Shown in pieces: positions 29,501 to 40,330 of a DNA stretch of 64,000 nt. Each line of letters begins with the position of its first letter. Position 1 is the first letter of the stretch. Made by a program: the position numbers and the translations under genes. The stretch comes from Diadema setosum (Eukaryota; Echinodermata; Echinoidea; Diadematoida; Diadematidae): assembly GCA_033980235.1 (NCBI GenBank), contig CM067069.1:34521041-34585040 (forward strand), in the 5' to 3' direction. The notes beneath the pieces are model-generated. The model was not told the DNA's origin. It saw only the letters and a program-made list of their open reading frames with translations, and did not search any database.

Positions 29501-30778
29501 ACCAACCTTTGTGCAGATTTTAAAGGGATGGTACAGTATTGGTGGAGATGAGAATTGGGCTTTTAACTTTTTGCGAGATACCAAGAAAACACTTATGATA
29601 TAGTTCAGAGCATCTCATTCTAAGAGGAATTCTAAGTTTTATTTGATGAAAATCAGGTTTGGAATGACTGAAACATCCAAAAACAAAGTAAAACAAAGCG
29701 ATAGTAATAAAGTGTGGGTCCCACACTTCATTAGAATCACTATTTTTGGGATATCTCAGCCATTTCAAAACCAATTTTCATCTAATAATTGAATACCTCA
29801 TAGAATTACATACTCTTTCATATTTCATAAGAGGTTTCTCATTATCTCACCAAAAAAATGTTAGAAACATGAAATTAGGTATCAACCAAAACTGTACGAT
29901 CCCTTTAAGAATTCAAATTCAAGAACTTTCCTTCAAGAGCTTTTTTTCTCCATTTTTCTGTTCACTTTTTCATGTCATGTCTTTTTCTGGAAAGAAACAC
30001 AAAGTGGTTAAGTATGAAAAGCAAATGTAAAAGAAAGAAAATATTCACACAAAGTAACACCCCCTCCCCAACAAAAATTCATGCACTTTTCAAGGCTTAT
30101 GCAAATCTTGTTCCCCCAACCGTATGTGTTGATTTTTTGCTCCCAAATGTGCGGCATATATCAAAGAAAGAGAGGAAGTGTATGATTTATTGCTCCCAAA
30201 TGTGCGGCATATATCAAAGAAAGAGAGGAAATGTATGATTTATTTTTATGTTATTTATGTATTCTCTCTCTCCTGGTATGCAATGCCACATTCCATTTGA
30301 GTGTAATATGAATGCCACTGTCTGTCTTTTCTGCCTTGTTACTTTAATATTCTGGTATTTTTGTCAAAGTTTTATGTGGGTTGGTTGGTACAATACACAC
30401 AGTATGCACTTCAGTCTCCTTTCAAATGTTTTCTTTCTTTTACTCAAGTGCAGATTTACTTACAGATTTACAGAAAGTTATGTTCTCGCTTGAGCTTTGC
30501 CCATCTTTTGTTCCTTTCAGCTAATTTAATGATCACACCATGTTTACGCACCAGTTTCTAGATACTTGTTCGAAACGCTTCATCACTATACCCCAACTTA
30601 ATCTCTTTCTCTCTATGGCACGCCATTCAATCCCACAGCCGAAGACGACAATCTATTAAGCGTGGCGGGCGGGGAGGAGATGGACGTGATCGAGATGGAC
30701 AGCGGTGACGGCTGGACTCGAGTGCGGCGGGGCGACGAGGAGGGCTACGTTCCGACATCGTACATCGAAATCATGTAA
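2061..30778 (+). CDS. FNBP1L: TOCA/CIP4/FBP17-family adaptor gene, 3' half (six exons)
   Basis: Span of the coding part seen here: exons 2061-2135, 13205-13314, 14242-14374, 27745-27953, 29407-29486 and 30639-30778. Family members bind curved membranes with an N-terminal F-BAR domain (outside the window), active Cdc42 with a central HR1 coiled coil, and N-WASP or dynamin with a C-terminal SH3 domain. They link endocytosis to actin assembly. HR1 is recognised by DFSHLPPNQ followed by a leucine-rich helix and then [15 protein letters not shown]3 is recognised by [14 protein letters not shown] and [11 protein letters not shown] before the stop. All exon phases match, which gives one open frame of about 216 residues. 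Vertebrates have three paralogues (FNBP1, FNBP1L, TRIP10). An invertebrate gene may be ancestral to all three, so the symbol is only a family label. Introns reach 11 and 13 kb. Confidence 0.9.
2136..13204 (+). other. Large intron (11 kb), no coding signal
   Basis: AT-rich intron between the linker exon and HR1. It contains homopolymer runs (A tracts near 705, 6190 and 7026; T tracts near 8575) and short low-complexity ORFs. No exon with matching phase and homology, no RNA gene and no clear complete mobile element was recognised. Small alternative linker exons could be missed. Confidence 0.6.
13205..13314 (+). CDS. FNBP1L: HR1 domain, first exon
   Basis: Enters in phase 0 after a CTACCAG acceptor and leaves with two bases of a split codon at a GTATGT donor. 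It encodes [20 protein letters not shown] and then a charged helix with leucines and isoleucines at heptad spacing ([12 protein letters not shown]). DFSHLPP plus the following basic helix is the signature start of the HR1 (REM-1) domain in TOCA-family proteins, which binds GTP-loaded Cdc42. The peptide completes into VYTKNP after splicing to 14242. Confidence 0.9.
13390..13560. repeat. Dispersed repeat fragment, related to 44380-44545
   Basis: Contains a run of GCGAGTTTCGCGAGAGCC, AAAATGCACGTGAAAGTTCTTGT and GGCAACTCGCAAAAATTTCA-type motifs. A similar order of motifs (TTCGCGAAATTT, GCACGCGAAAATTTCTTGT, GGCAATTCGCGGAAATT) recurs at 44380-44545. This suggests two diverged members of a MITE-like family. 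Boundaries are approximate. Confidence 0.4.
14242..14374 (+). CDS. FNBP1L: HR1 domain, second exon
   Basis: The first base completes a lysine codon started in the previous exon; the exon ends in phase 0 at a GTGAGT donor. It encodes [20 protein letters not shown], then [20 protein letters not shown], then AKYQ. The VYxKNPxxGDPAS motif between the two helices and the leucine-spaced second helix are diagnostic for TOCA-family HR1. The codon use is markedly GC-rich compared with the surrounding intron. The splice to 27745 reads [12 protein letters not shown], matching the conserved end of the second HR1 helix. Confidence 0.9.
14616..14643. repeat. Poly-C tract
   Basis: C-run followed by CACCCAACACCCCACACAC just downstream of the HR1 donor. 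Simple repeat only. Confidence 0.6.
15764..15990 (+). mobile_element. tRNA-Lys-derived SINE (decayed)
   Basis: The head resembles a tRNA: an A-box-like TGGCACAGAGG at 15771, an anticodon-arm-like TTGGACTCTTAA with a CTT (Lys) triplet, and a B-box-like GGTTCAAATCT that looks like a CpG-decayed form of GGTTCGAATCC. A non-tRNA body follows, including GGCACCAGTATAAAGGATGG. A functional tRNA is excluded because no acceptor stem forms. The 3' boundary is approximate. Confidence 0.55.
16311..16360. repeat. (AC)25 microsatellite
   Basis: Uninterrupted AC dinucleotide array in the large intron; ORFs reading Thr-His repeats across it are artefacts. Confidence 0.95.
21621..21985 (+). repeat. Dispersed repeat, family member 1
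   Basis: Shares the motif order AAAATAGTTCTAAA, GAAAATGTTAATCAGTA, ACATACAAATTGTGGACAATA, AAATTGTTTCTAAAAT and TTTTTTAAATCACTGATCCC with 28230-28955 on the same strand. It is also similar to the reverse complement of 58056-58330. No protein is encoded, so it is probably a non-autonomous element. Ends are approximate. Confidence 0.5.
23461..23703. repeat. TATC/TGTC tetranucleotide array with a 70-bp higher-order repeat
   Basis: About 240 bp of CTAT/CTGT tetranucleotides. The non-tetramer word AGGCCTTCTGTCTGTC occurs at 23607 and again at 23677, so part of the array was duplicated as a 70-bp block. The 97- and 132-residue Ser/Leu/Tyr-rich ORFs across it are repeat artefacts. Confidence 0.9.
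25186..25530 (-). other. Exon-like island, possible nested membrane-protein exon
   Basis: Unrecognised. On the minus strand a CAG acceptor (25533-25531) opens a frame of [18 protein letters not shown], a roughly 19-residue hydrophobic helix ([17 protein letters not shown]) and [21 protein letters not shown] possible GTGATA donor follows IIE; otherwise the frame runs on to a stop at 25186. Codon use is GC-richer and more gene-like than the surrounding intron. The plus strand is also open here and reads a Cys-rich then Glu-rich peptide ([20 protein letters not shown]), so strand and reality are both uncertain. It could be the C-terminal tail-anchor exon of a nested gene, a retrocopy fragment or chance. 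Confidence 0.3.
27745..27953 (+). CDS. FNBP1L: Pro/Thr/Ser-rich linker exon between HR1 and SH3
   Basis: The acceptor is TACCACAG and the donor CAG|GTAAAG. The exon enters in phase 0 and leaves with two codon bases. It starts [11 protein letters not shown], which completes HR1, then runs into [20 protein letters not shown] and an acidic tail ending GQNAGEPL. The Thr-Pro stretch comes from a short DNA repeat (CACACCCCACAGCACAC), suggesting expansion by slippage. Low-complexity linkers of this kind are usual here and are probably disordered and phosphorylated. Confidence 0.85.
28170..28955 (+). repeat. Dispersed repeat, family member 2, carrying a second repeat
   Basis: The outer parts (28230-28400 and 28860-28955) match the motif order of 21621-21985. 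The middle (28478-28856) is instead closely similar to 43732-44064. The arrangement looks like one element nested in another within the intron before the SH3 exons. Confidence 0.45.
28478..28856 (+). repeat. Dispersed repeat, copy 1 (pair with 43732-44064)
   Basis: Long shared words with 43732-44064 include GATTTGCTTCAG, TCCCTTCCCTCCAAGTT-like sequence, AGTTTAATCATATTGGA and TGTAATTTTTTGGGGGGACA. Same orientation; no intact ORF. Confidence 0.65.
29407..29486 (+). CDS. FNBP1L: SH3 domain, first exon
   Basis: The first base completes a Ser codon after the TCCTAG acceptor; the exon ends one base into a codon at a GTAAGT donor. It encodes [16 protein letters not shown] then [17 protein letters not shown] is the ALYDY-type start of an SH3 domain, and the acidic segment before it is typical of the family. 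The phase-1 exit is matched by the 30639 exon. Confidence 0.9.
29520..29908 (+). mobile_element. TTAA-ended fold-back MITE, copy A
   Basis: Runs from TTAAAGGGATGGTACAGT to ACTGTACGATCCCTTTAA, so both ends are inverted copies that include TTAA. The interior is also roughly palindromic around a TGTGGGTCCCACA centre. Near-identical elements lie at 51364-51757 (opposite orientation) and 59071-59462, with a decayed one at 41238-41570. The TTAA ends recall piggyBac-type target choice, but no transposase is encoded. Inserted in the last intron, between the two SH3 exons. Confidence 0.8.
30137..30242 (+). repeat. Tandem duplication, 2 x 53 bp
   Basis: TTGCTCCCAAATGTGCGGCA and the 33 bases after it repeat immediately, with a single visible difference. 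Recent local duplication in the final intron. Confidence 0.9.
30639..30778 (+). CDS. FNBP1L: SH3 domain, last coding exon and stop
   Basis: After a CCCACAG acceptor, two bases complete a Ser codon and the frame reads [20 protein letters not shown], then [20 protein letters not shown], then YIEIM and TAA. The features are the RT-loop acids, the GDGW tryptophan motif and the conserved P-x-x-Y (PTSY) ligand-binding surface. The SH3 ends essentially at the C terminus, as in vertebrate homologues. Confidence 0.93.
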
Positions 30779-32395
30779 CGCTATCTGCGGCAAGAGAACT
30801 GATTTACGAAGATGGATGGACTCTTAATTTTTTTTTTTTTTTAAAGCAGGAAGGAAATGTCATAAGAAGCGAAGGCAATGAAGAGATTGTGAGATCTTAC
30901 GTATGAGACATGGAGACACGTTGCATTGATCGCAAGAACAACTGATCGATGGAACTAGACACCTTTATCTCTGGAGTAAATCATCCGACGGCCTTCTCTC
31001 TACCCAGAATGCATCTCGGTGATGGCCATCTCGGTGAAAGACGGGTCAGCCGTTGACTATTCCGTAGAGAGAGGACTGACCTTCTAGTCATACGGTGCTG
31101 GCTGCTTGCCTGTTTTGTGCATGATGATGGAAGTTGTCTCATGGTCTGATGTTTGAAAGAGACAACAGAGATAAATCAGATATGAGAGCACATATATTCT
31201 CGGCCATGACATGTTTCTGATATTTGGGACATTGTTTAAAAACTGGTACTTGTATTTATGGATGCTTATTCCTGTCTTTTTTGGTAGGATGGCACTAATG
31301 TTTGAGTAGTTTTGTATCTCGCCTTCAACCACTTGACTAACACCACCAATGCCAGGCAAAGTTCGTGTAACTAGGAATTGTAAAGTCCAATCTATTTGAA
31401 TTTTTGCATGTTCGAAAAGGATATGACTGTTGTAGACTTTTAAAGATTAAGCTTCTACTTCGTGTGACATTCAAAAAAGCACTCTTTGTATGCCAGTATT
31501 TTTTTTTTCTTTTTATGTATCTATGCAGAGACGTAGACATGAAATAATACTATTGTGTCGCATTACTTCTTTTATAGGTTTAACCCATTATGAAAAGCTC
31601 CAGCTGGCGTAGGTCAGAGATACTGAGGAAAACTCATATGTTTTCTTCAATTGGAGATCAAAATCTGTGATGGTGAAATGATCGTATCCAGGTAGCTTTA
31701 TATCAAAATGTCCTATTTCTTGTTTACAACACATATTTAGGATATCAACGTTTCTCATGAAAGAGAGATAGACTGTGGTCTGTCTGTCTGTGTGTGAGAT
31801 GTAGAACACATAGGAAAATGAAGAGGGTTGTGGTCAGCAGAGTTTCTCTATGGGAGACCACAACAAATGGTCAGCCTTTATCGTCCAGAGCCGTAGATGA
31901 CCACTAAATTGCAACACATAGCAGTAAGACAGCGCCACTGTTTCTGCTGATGTCCGTGCAATGCCTACCCTGCTCCGATGCAATTGTTTTTTCTTCTTGG
32001 AAAATGCATCTGTTTATAGAGACTCCCTTTTGAAACTTCCTCCTCACTGAATTCACTGAAGGGGAGTTACCAAAGTCTCCTTCAGTGTGCCGAAGTCTCC
32101 TTGAAGAACTGAATGTATCTTTATGTCGTGAAAGAGAAACCAAGCTTGCCTGTTGCCTAGTTAGATGCATGACGCATATTGTGTAACGTGTGTCGGACTA
32201 TCTTCCTGATTGCCCTATGGAGTTTCCCTCACACTGTCTGTATGTTGGCAGCCGTGCTGATGGTGTGGGTCGAGTCATGAGATTTGCAGGACTCAGAGTC
32301 TGTTCATGTGAGGAAATTTGAAGTGCAAAGTTATAATGCAGGCATGTAAAAAGGAACATGAACGTGCTGACCAATGAAGTCTGGTAATAAAAGAA

Positions 32396-32500
32396 CACAA
32401 ACAAACAAACATTCAAACATACATGTACATACATTACATACATACATACATACATGCATACATACATACATACATACATACATACATACATACATACATG
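32396..32500. repeat. CATA/CAAA tetranucleotide array
   Basis: ACAAACAAAC followed by ACATACATACATA-type repeats; Met/Tyr/Val/Cys-rich ORFs on the other strand are repeat artefacts. Confidence 0.9.
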
Positions 32501-35344
32501 CAAATGAAATCATAACCAAGGGATGTAAATCAGCAAAAACTGTAGTGTAAACACGCACACCAATGTCATGGCAGAGGAGATTGGAATGAGCGATTATTGA
32601 CATATTGTAGGACAAAGAGATTTCTATCCAACATCAGGAAGAGGTGCTGTATTCCAGCTCATGGGGCCAAACTGGAAGGAACAAAGTTTTTTATGGCGGA
32701 GAATCTATGACAGCGATGTGACGCATTGTTCACAAACTAAACTAACCTAAAATTCATACATGTATGCACAGTCATGAAACATCAGGGTGAGGCGTGCAAG
32801 GTTATTTTCATATCAAGCAGTGACCAAGATGTGCTTCCTTATGGAGGAAATTGAAAAGAAGAGAGTTGAGGATACTAAATTTTCTGGAGCAAGTTTGGAG
32901 GTAAATCTGGACTTTAACGTATCACTGTTGTGGCAACAGGACTTTGTATCTCAAATATGTCAAATTTTCAGGAGGGCCAAAAGACATGGCAGCCAAAGCA
33001 CTGCAACCAATGGGCTCACCTTTCCTTTCACATGCCGTGGAGGCTTCATTCTTGGGGTTGAGACAACTTGGAGTTTGAGAGGACGTCACTTGACTGATTA
33101 TCGTAAGATTAATCCATAAGAGTGATTTTCACCAAAATTTGAGATACGAGCATTTGTCACCCCATTAACGATACGCTTTGGTGAAGAGTCCCAACTTGTG
33201 TAGACACGTTGCCGGAAATGGATTGGGTTGGTAGAGAAAGGCACTTGACAGAGAAGATGAAGTAATTCTTTGGAGTCGAGTAATTACTAGAAATGCACTT
33301 GTAGTTTATCAGCTTATATTACTTTAACCCAAAATGCATGTCCTCTTCTCCTTTTCATGAAAGCCATCTTCTTGGAGCCAAGTAAGAATGGGTTTCTCTA
33401 AATCCATATAGACTTTTGAAGTACATGCAATTATGAAATCAATTAGCTCTTATTCAAAAATTATGATTGTCTTTCATTTTAAACAAATGCATCTTATGAC
33501 ATCATTGTGAAGTGGTCGTATTATATTTATGAAATTGTTTATGAAATGAGAGATACCTGAACTTTTGTAGACTAGAGCGAATCTGTTTTTGCTAATGAGC
33601 GACTTAGCCAGATCTGGGCTAAATTCTGTGTAAGACTTCTGAGGAGCTGATATTCAGGATGTCAAGCCACGCCAGGCAAGGAGTGCATTTCAAGCCCCTG
33701 TGGAACAATCTTGCCATTTTTTTCCCCCATCGTGACATTTTCCTTCTAGGCTCCATGGCGTGAAAGAGAAATCTGAGATGTATACATCGAGTGAGAGTAC
33801 AGTAAACATAAGAGTGAAAGTTTAGGTGGAGGAGGAATTCAGCAGGTCCCATTCTGCTGCTACTGCTTCCAAGATTAATTTTTGCCATGGATTTGGATTG
33901 ATGAAACAGTCAACCCCCTCAGTTATTTTTGTTTCTTTTGCACTTCATTTCATAAAATGAAGAATATTGCCATGTGCAAGGATTTGTGAAATTCTCATCA
34001 GTTAATTTTTTTTTCTGATGGGATATTGGATAACTGTATGGGCTATGGATTAATATTATCTGTGGAGAATATGATATTGTCATATATAAAGTGTCCTGTC
34101 TGTGGGATATTGAGTCCACAATTTCTTTTTTGATAGATAAACCATTCCATATTCAATTTGCTATGTCATAATTTCTTGATTTTATGAGAAGTCCATAGCA
34201 CTCTGTATAATAAGCATCTACACATATATATATAGCCCATGTAATTTGATTCATATAGAAATTGAGCACAATATTGTAGATACTGAATTTATAGCTATTC
34301 CATGTGGCAATGTCATAGACAGGAAGTGATAATGATGGAAATTTGATACTCCCTATTTCTGTTTTTATGTTGATTATGTTAACAGTGGTACACTACCATT
34401 ATGGGTGAAGTCATTACTATTCTAAGGGTTTACTGGTGAAGTAGTACTGCAGTTTGTCATCTGAGCATTCGCAGTTAATGTGACTGCTTTTCTTTTTTGC
34501 TTTTTGTCTTCCATTAAATGCTAGCTGTGATTGGAAGCCCCTCATTCTCAACATTTTTTTCTCTTTCTCAAAGAGACTCTGGACTGGGACATAGTTTCCT
34601 TTCTTTCTTTGAAGGTAAATGTCAAAAGCCAAAACTGTCAAGGAAAATTTTGTTCACTGTAATGCATCACTAAAAAAGCGCAGTATATATTATTTTATCA
34701 GCCTCAAAGTAAGAACATGTCAGGAGACAGCTAATTGAATGAACATTTTTGATAAAACTTTGAAGAATTACGTAGGTGGTCTGGTGTCACAGTAAGGAGC
34801 TTGCCATTCATTGATGCTGATATATGCATTTGATAATGATTTATGCATTTGATTATGCTGCAGAAAACAAAAACTAAAAAGTAGGGGGCTAAGTGAAAAG
34901 AGCTGTGATACGATGTAATCAGCCCTATGAGCAGAAGACATATTGTCTGTATTTAAGATTTTGAAGAGAAAAAAAGAGAGAGATCTACGATCAAAGAGTT
35001 TGACACGGGGTTACAATAGAAGTGACAATTTTCATGTGATATATTTCTTATCTATTATTATTTGGGGTTTTTTGCACTTGGGTAAGATGATTTTCACATG
35101 TTTTTTCACTTTGTTGACTGCTCACACATCACTACTAATAGCATGAATTATCATTGTGAGTAAATATGTAATGAACAAAATATTGTGCGCTGCTATCACA
35201 TAGCGTGAACGTTTTCAGACTGCAAAATATTACCTTGTTATTAATATGTGATAGGTGCCCCCTGTGTAAAGTAGGAAATCAAATTGCGATTCTAAGTCAA
35301 TTGGAAATTTTCTTCATTTCCTTAAGGCTGCAAACTCTTTTCTT

Positions 35345-35345
35345 A

Positions 35346-35388
<43 letters not shown>

Positions 35389-35402
35389 GCTTTCTTTCTT
35401 CT
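35345..35402. repeat. CTTT microsatellite
   Basis: (CTTT)n with one TTGC interruption near 35389. Confidence 0.9.
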
Positions 35403-37716
35403 TACATCCAGTGAATTTATGTTTGTATGTGCTTTCACAAACATTGCCAGAAAGATCTATTCTTTTTTTATTAGATCTTTTCGCTCTCTCTCCCTAAACT
35501 CTAACACCGTTCATTCCACCATTTTCTTATGTATAGCTGCTGCTTGCAAACTCACTTTCCTTTACCTGTTACAAGTATTATTGATATCACAATGATATTC
35601 ATCATAATTATTGAGACTTACAGTAATGATAACCTGAGGTATGAAACAATGAAGGTAAAAGAATTATAATAATGAAAACAGTAATGTGCTCACTGAAGCT
35701 AATAATCACCCCTGAAAAGTGATAAATGCCAATACTTCTTTTACTCCAGAGTCAATGATCCTAGCTTTGGCTCATGATGAATTACGAGGGCTCTGCTTTC
35801 ATTGAGGTTCTATGTGGTGTTGTACATCACGGGTATTGGTTCACAAATTGAGGCAGCCGTCTGCTGCTGATCAATTAGTCATCAATATGCCATGATATCA
35901 TTGAGATCAGAAAGAGACAGGAGAATATTATATGTTCCTCCTTGTCATATTTCAATGCACTGAAGGTAATATACACCATAGTGCTCATGAGAATATGGAG
36001 CATGTGTAGTCTGTACCATGGCTACCAATTGACCCTTGAAGTTCCGACTGTGGGTAACATGTTTACATACACCGTTAGTAAGATTTGAGGATGTTAGTAT
36101 CAAGAGGGGGATTTGCCATATCTGAAGTTTATCTCTCCATCTCTCTCTTTCTGGGTGATGTATTTCTTGGTTTTTATCCATGCTCAAAAGGGAATATAAT
36201 CATATTAAATTGGTATATACCAACATTAACCTCTTTGCCTTCAAAAACAAGTACATCTGATATGGAGTAACAGATGTGATGTTTGCACAAAGCCAGTTAA
36301 GACATCACTCCCACAGGGGAGAAATATTACTGTTTCTCATTATTGTGGCAGTCTATTATGAAATATGAGAATGTTCAGATCTTTTGACAGAATCCAATGT
36401 TGCAAAAAATTCAGTGTAAGTGTATCGATGAAAACTGGGTAATTTCAGAAATCGTTACTATGTACTTTGAGCTTTGCCTGGTCAGCATAATGTTATTATT
36501 TTTCATGGAAGAACAGGAGTGGATGATGAGATTAATTTTTGTGGGACAGTGTGAAATTTGTCAAATTCAGACTGAAAACTGTGCAGAACAGGGGGAGGTG
36601 TGATTTGTGGCAGAAAACCTTATGGCAATTTTGTGTAAAGTTCAACACAATGTGTATCATATTGAAACTCATGGTGCACGGATGGGTGCGTTATTTATGT
36701 TTGCATTTTTGAAGCATTTTTTTTTTTTATTACTTACAAGAGATTTGTGTAATTGGACTGAATGCCAGCTGTACTTCTGTATATGAAACAATGACTTGAT
36801 GTATTTCTTCTTTTTAAAAATTGTTTTTTTTTTCTTTTGTGGTTTCTACGATGTAAAGGCAGAACGTGTGACTTCACTGGTTTTATCGTGCAAATATTTG
36901 TTGGATGTGTTTACATGTGTGGCATTAAGTTAGGGGACACGTGATGTAGAGGAATCAATTGAGACGAAAAGACAAAGCTTTGTATATCAGTTACGAAACT
37001 TGACCTACAGATCTGAAATTGATCCTAGGGCGCGACATGGCTAAATTGAATTTTATATGGTAAGCTGCACTTTTATCAAAGATAGAATTTGTCAAACACA
37101 TACACTGCATGAAGAAGCCACAAATTAAAGGTATGGATTGGAACAAGTAGAGTTCCACGCTTGTGAATTTAAACAAAAAATCGAAGTTGGCCGACGTTTT
37201 TACAAAAAGGCCATATTTCCTCCGTCAAAACTGACGGCAGTAACAATTAAATGTCAGAGGTGGCCCAAGGACTGTTTTTACAGAGATGCATTAAAATTGT
37301 GCATTTATATCACGAGTGATATATAATACAGAAAAGATGAGCACTTGTGCGAGATAACATTAATGTGGGCTATGTCTAACTTTCATGAATGATAATGAAT
37401 TTTTTTTTTCTGTCAATGATTGTATCAAGTGATATCCCAATGTTGATTCGTGGTATATCTTATCTGATTTAATGGAACCTACCCACACATGTAGCAGTAG
37501 TGGAGTAATTATACCAATGTAGAATGATAGGAAAACACTGTCACCACGTCATATTCACCACTCTATCTGTTGCTATAAGAAAAAAAAAGGCAACAGGTAC
37601 TTGTATTAAATGTAACCATTATTTTACATCAAACCCAAAGCTTTGCCTTGTTTGAGCCGTTCATTTATATGGTTGGTTTTTTTGTTTTGTTTTGGGTTTT
37701 TTTTTTGTGTGTGTGG

Positions 37717-37722
<6 letters not shown>

Positions 37723-37753
<31 letters not shown>

Positions 37754-39086
37754 ATTGCGATCGCTCTTTCTCCGTCGTCCGTCGACCGTCGTGCGTCGTC
37801 CGTAAACTTTTTACATTTTCATCTTCTTCTTGAAAACCCCAATACCGATTTTCACCAAACATGGCAGGAAGCATCCCTAGGGGGTTAGGATCTCAATTTG
37901 TTAAAATGGGCACCAGGCCGCAGCCAGGCCCCCCTTAAGGAATCTCTAAAAATCTTCTTCTCTAGAACCAAAAGTGATAGAGCTAAGTTAATACTATGAG
38001 TTAGTACATTAAGGACTGTAGTTCCAAGTTTGTTCATGGCAGATCCAGGGGTGCCCCCCTTGGGGCGGGGAGGTCCAAATGGGGCCTAAATTGTACATTT
38101 TCATCATCTTCTTGAAAACCTCATGATGGATTTTCACCAAACTTGGCAGGTAGCATCCCTAGGGGTGTTAAAATGGGCACCATGCCCCACCCAGGGGGCC
38201 CTAGTGAGCCCAAACCCTCCAAACCCCCCAAAATTAAGGTATCTTTAAAAATCTTCTTCTCTAGAACGAAGTGATAGAGCTAAGTAAAAACTATGAGTTA
38301 GTACATTCATGACTGTAGTTTCAAGTTTGTTCATGGCAGAATCAGGGGTGCCCCCCTTGGGACCCAGGGGAGGGGGTGGGGAGGGGTCCTAATGGGGCCT
38401 AACTTGTTCATTTTCATCTTCTTGAGAACCCCATGACACATTTTCACCAAACTTGGCAGGTAGCATCCCTAGGGGTGTAGGATCTCAATTTGTTCAAATT
38501 GGCACTGTGTCCCACCTGGAGGCCCCAAGGGACCCAAACCTCCCAAAATTAGGGAATCTTTAAAAATCTTCTCTAGAATCAGAAGTGATACAGCTAAGTT
38601 AATACTTTGAGTTAGTAAATTAATGATTGTAGTTTCAAATTTGTTTGATAGCAGATCCAGGGGTGCCCCCCTCGTGGGCAGGGGGAGGGGTGGGGAGGTC
38701 CAAATTGGGGCCTAAATTGTACATTTTCATCTTCTTGAAAATCTCATGATGGATGTTCACCAAACTTGGCATGTAGCATCCCTAGGGGGTTAGAATCTCA
38801 ATTTGTTAAATGGGCACCATGCTCCTTGCCCCCCCCCCCCCCCCAATCCCTCCAAAGTAAGGAATCTTAAAAAAGTATTCTTCTCTAGAACCAGAAGTGA
38901 TAGAGCTAAAATTGATACTATGAAAGGGGGGAGGGGTCCGAATTTGGGCCCTAACTGTACATGTTCATCTCCTACTTGAGAATGCCTGGTCAAATTTTGG
39001 TAGAGCTGTGTGTAATTTAGATTAGTGACTGCGTGAAAGGTGAACTTGCGATACTCTGGTGAGCGCTAGACCCGCGGGTCTCTCGT
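37723..39086 (+). repeat. 1.36-kb internally repeated element with a 5' hairpin
   Basis: Begins with a 31-base hairpin (AGCTCACCTGAGCC, loop GAA, GGCTCAAGTGAGCT), then CCGTCGTCCGTCG-type short repeats. About four tandem units of 280-315 bp follow, marked by GCATCCCTAGGGG at roughly 37871, 38153, 38463 and 38776. It ends near a GACCCGCGGGTC palindrome at 39069. No ORF is intact. Very similar hairpin-headed repeats are, to my recollection, widespread in marine invertebrate genomes. The class is not assigned. Confidence 0.7.
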
Positions 39087-39099
39087 TTATTTGTTTGGT

Positions 39100-39172
39100 T
39101 GGTTGGTTGGTTTTTTGTTTTTGTTTTGTTTTTTGTTTTTGTTTTTGTTTTTTGTTTTGTTTTGTTTTGTAG
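39100..39172. repeat. GTTTT/GGTT simple repeat
   Basis: Runs of TTTGTTTTGTTTTTG directly after the repeated element. Confidence 0.85.
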
Positions 39173-39673
39173 TGAGTTGATAGGGCGAGATTGTCACTGT
39201 GTGTCGAAGGAGTCTTGAATGTTAGTTTGCAGTAAAATTAACCTCACGGCCGTGCAATCTAAGGTACTTGAACCAAAATGCAGTGATGTTGGTGAAAGTC
39301 TAGAAGTCTTTGGCTTTACACATCAATATCCTTCTGGCTGATAATATATTTGACAAAGTAGGAACACTAACCTTTAACAGCTGGTTTGTATATATGCACA
39401 TAAAGTCTAAGAAAAATAGACTTGACTTTGGACCTTTTATGGGTGCAACTTTGCACCTTTCTGACCAGAGCACCTTTACAGGTGCAAACTTTGCATCTTT
39501 CTATTCTTAAAGGTGCGAAGTTGAACCCATTTTTCTCAGAGTGTATGTAGGCCCTTTAGTGTTTTTGGTATACTTTATTATGTGCATGTATGTGTCTGCG
39601 TTTATGGTTTTTACGTTTTTACGTATTTATGTTTACGCGTGTTGGTAAAGAGAGAGTAACAGAAATAGACAAG

Positions 39674-39674
39674 A

Positions 39675-39721
<47 letters not shown>
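39674..39721. repeat. (AT)n(AG)n compound microsatellite
   Basis: AT dinucleotides to about 39690, then AG dinucleotides to 39721. Confidence 0.95.
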
Positions 39722-39723
<2 letters not shown>

Positions 39724-40330
39724 ATAGAAATGGACGTATGTTATGAATATTTACAAAACATAAATAACGCCATCTTACTCGTTTCTTCCAATATTTAAGT
39801 CGAAACACAATTATGCCATGAAGTTTATGTCAGCAGACAAAAGTGCTTCCTTTGATCCATTTCAAGATGGAGACGTGTGGGAAAAGTGTAAATACGGAAA
39901 GGGATAAGATGACAGATGGGGAATTCACAAACTGCTACGAAAAAAAAAATACAGTATCGACAAAGTTGTCATAATATAGACGACTATATATATAATATCG
40001 GATGAACACTGCAGATTGACCAAAAAAAAAAAAATCTCAGTTTATTGTTTGAACACGTAAATGACAAAGTTTTGAGGAATTGATACATAAGTAGATAGAA
40101 GGCATATTCTTGCGAGTTTGATATATTGGTTTAAAGAAACTGACAATTCAATGAATCTTAATCAGGGCAGAGATCAAAGAATTTGATGAAAACAAAAGAC
40201 ATTTTGAATTCAGCAAGAGTAGAAAATTACAGCTGAAATTATGATTAACAAATGCTAAAGTGGCACCAGCAGTTACATCTGATCCGTCCCATAAATTGCA
40301 GAAATCCAGAGAAGTGTCTCAGTTATTCTT

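Larger units (their letters stand above)
30779..37722 (+). other. 3' UTR of the TOCA-family gene and intergenic DNA
   Basis: No coding exon recognised. The 3' UTR starts at 30779; its end cannot be fixed. A canonical AATAAA at 32386-32391 is one candidate poly(A) signal. The stretch also holds a CATA array (about 32396-32500) and a CTTT array (35345-35402). Remaining ORFs are short and unlike known proteins. Confidence 0.5.

Noticed and set aside
32787..33119. 110-residue plus-strand ORF
   Set aside because: Not recognised, AT-rich codons, no splice context; most likely chance in the 3' UTR/intergenic region.
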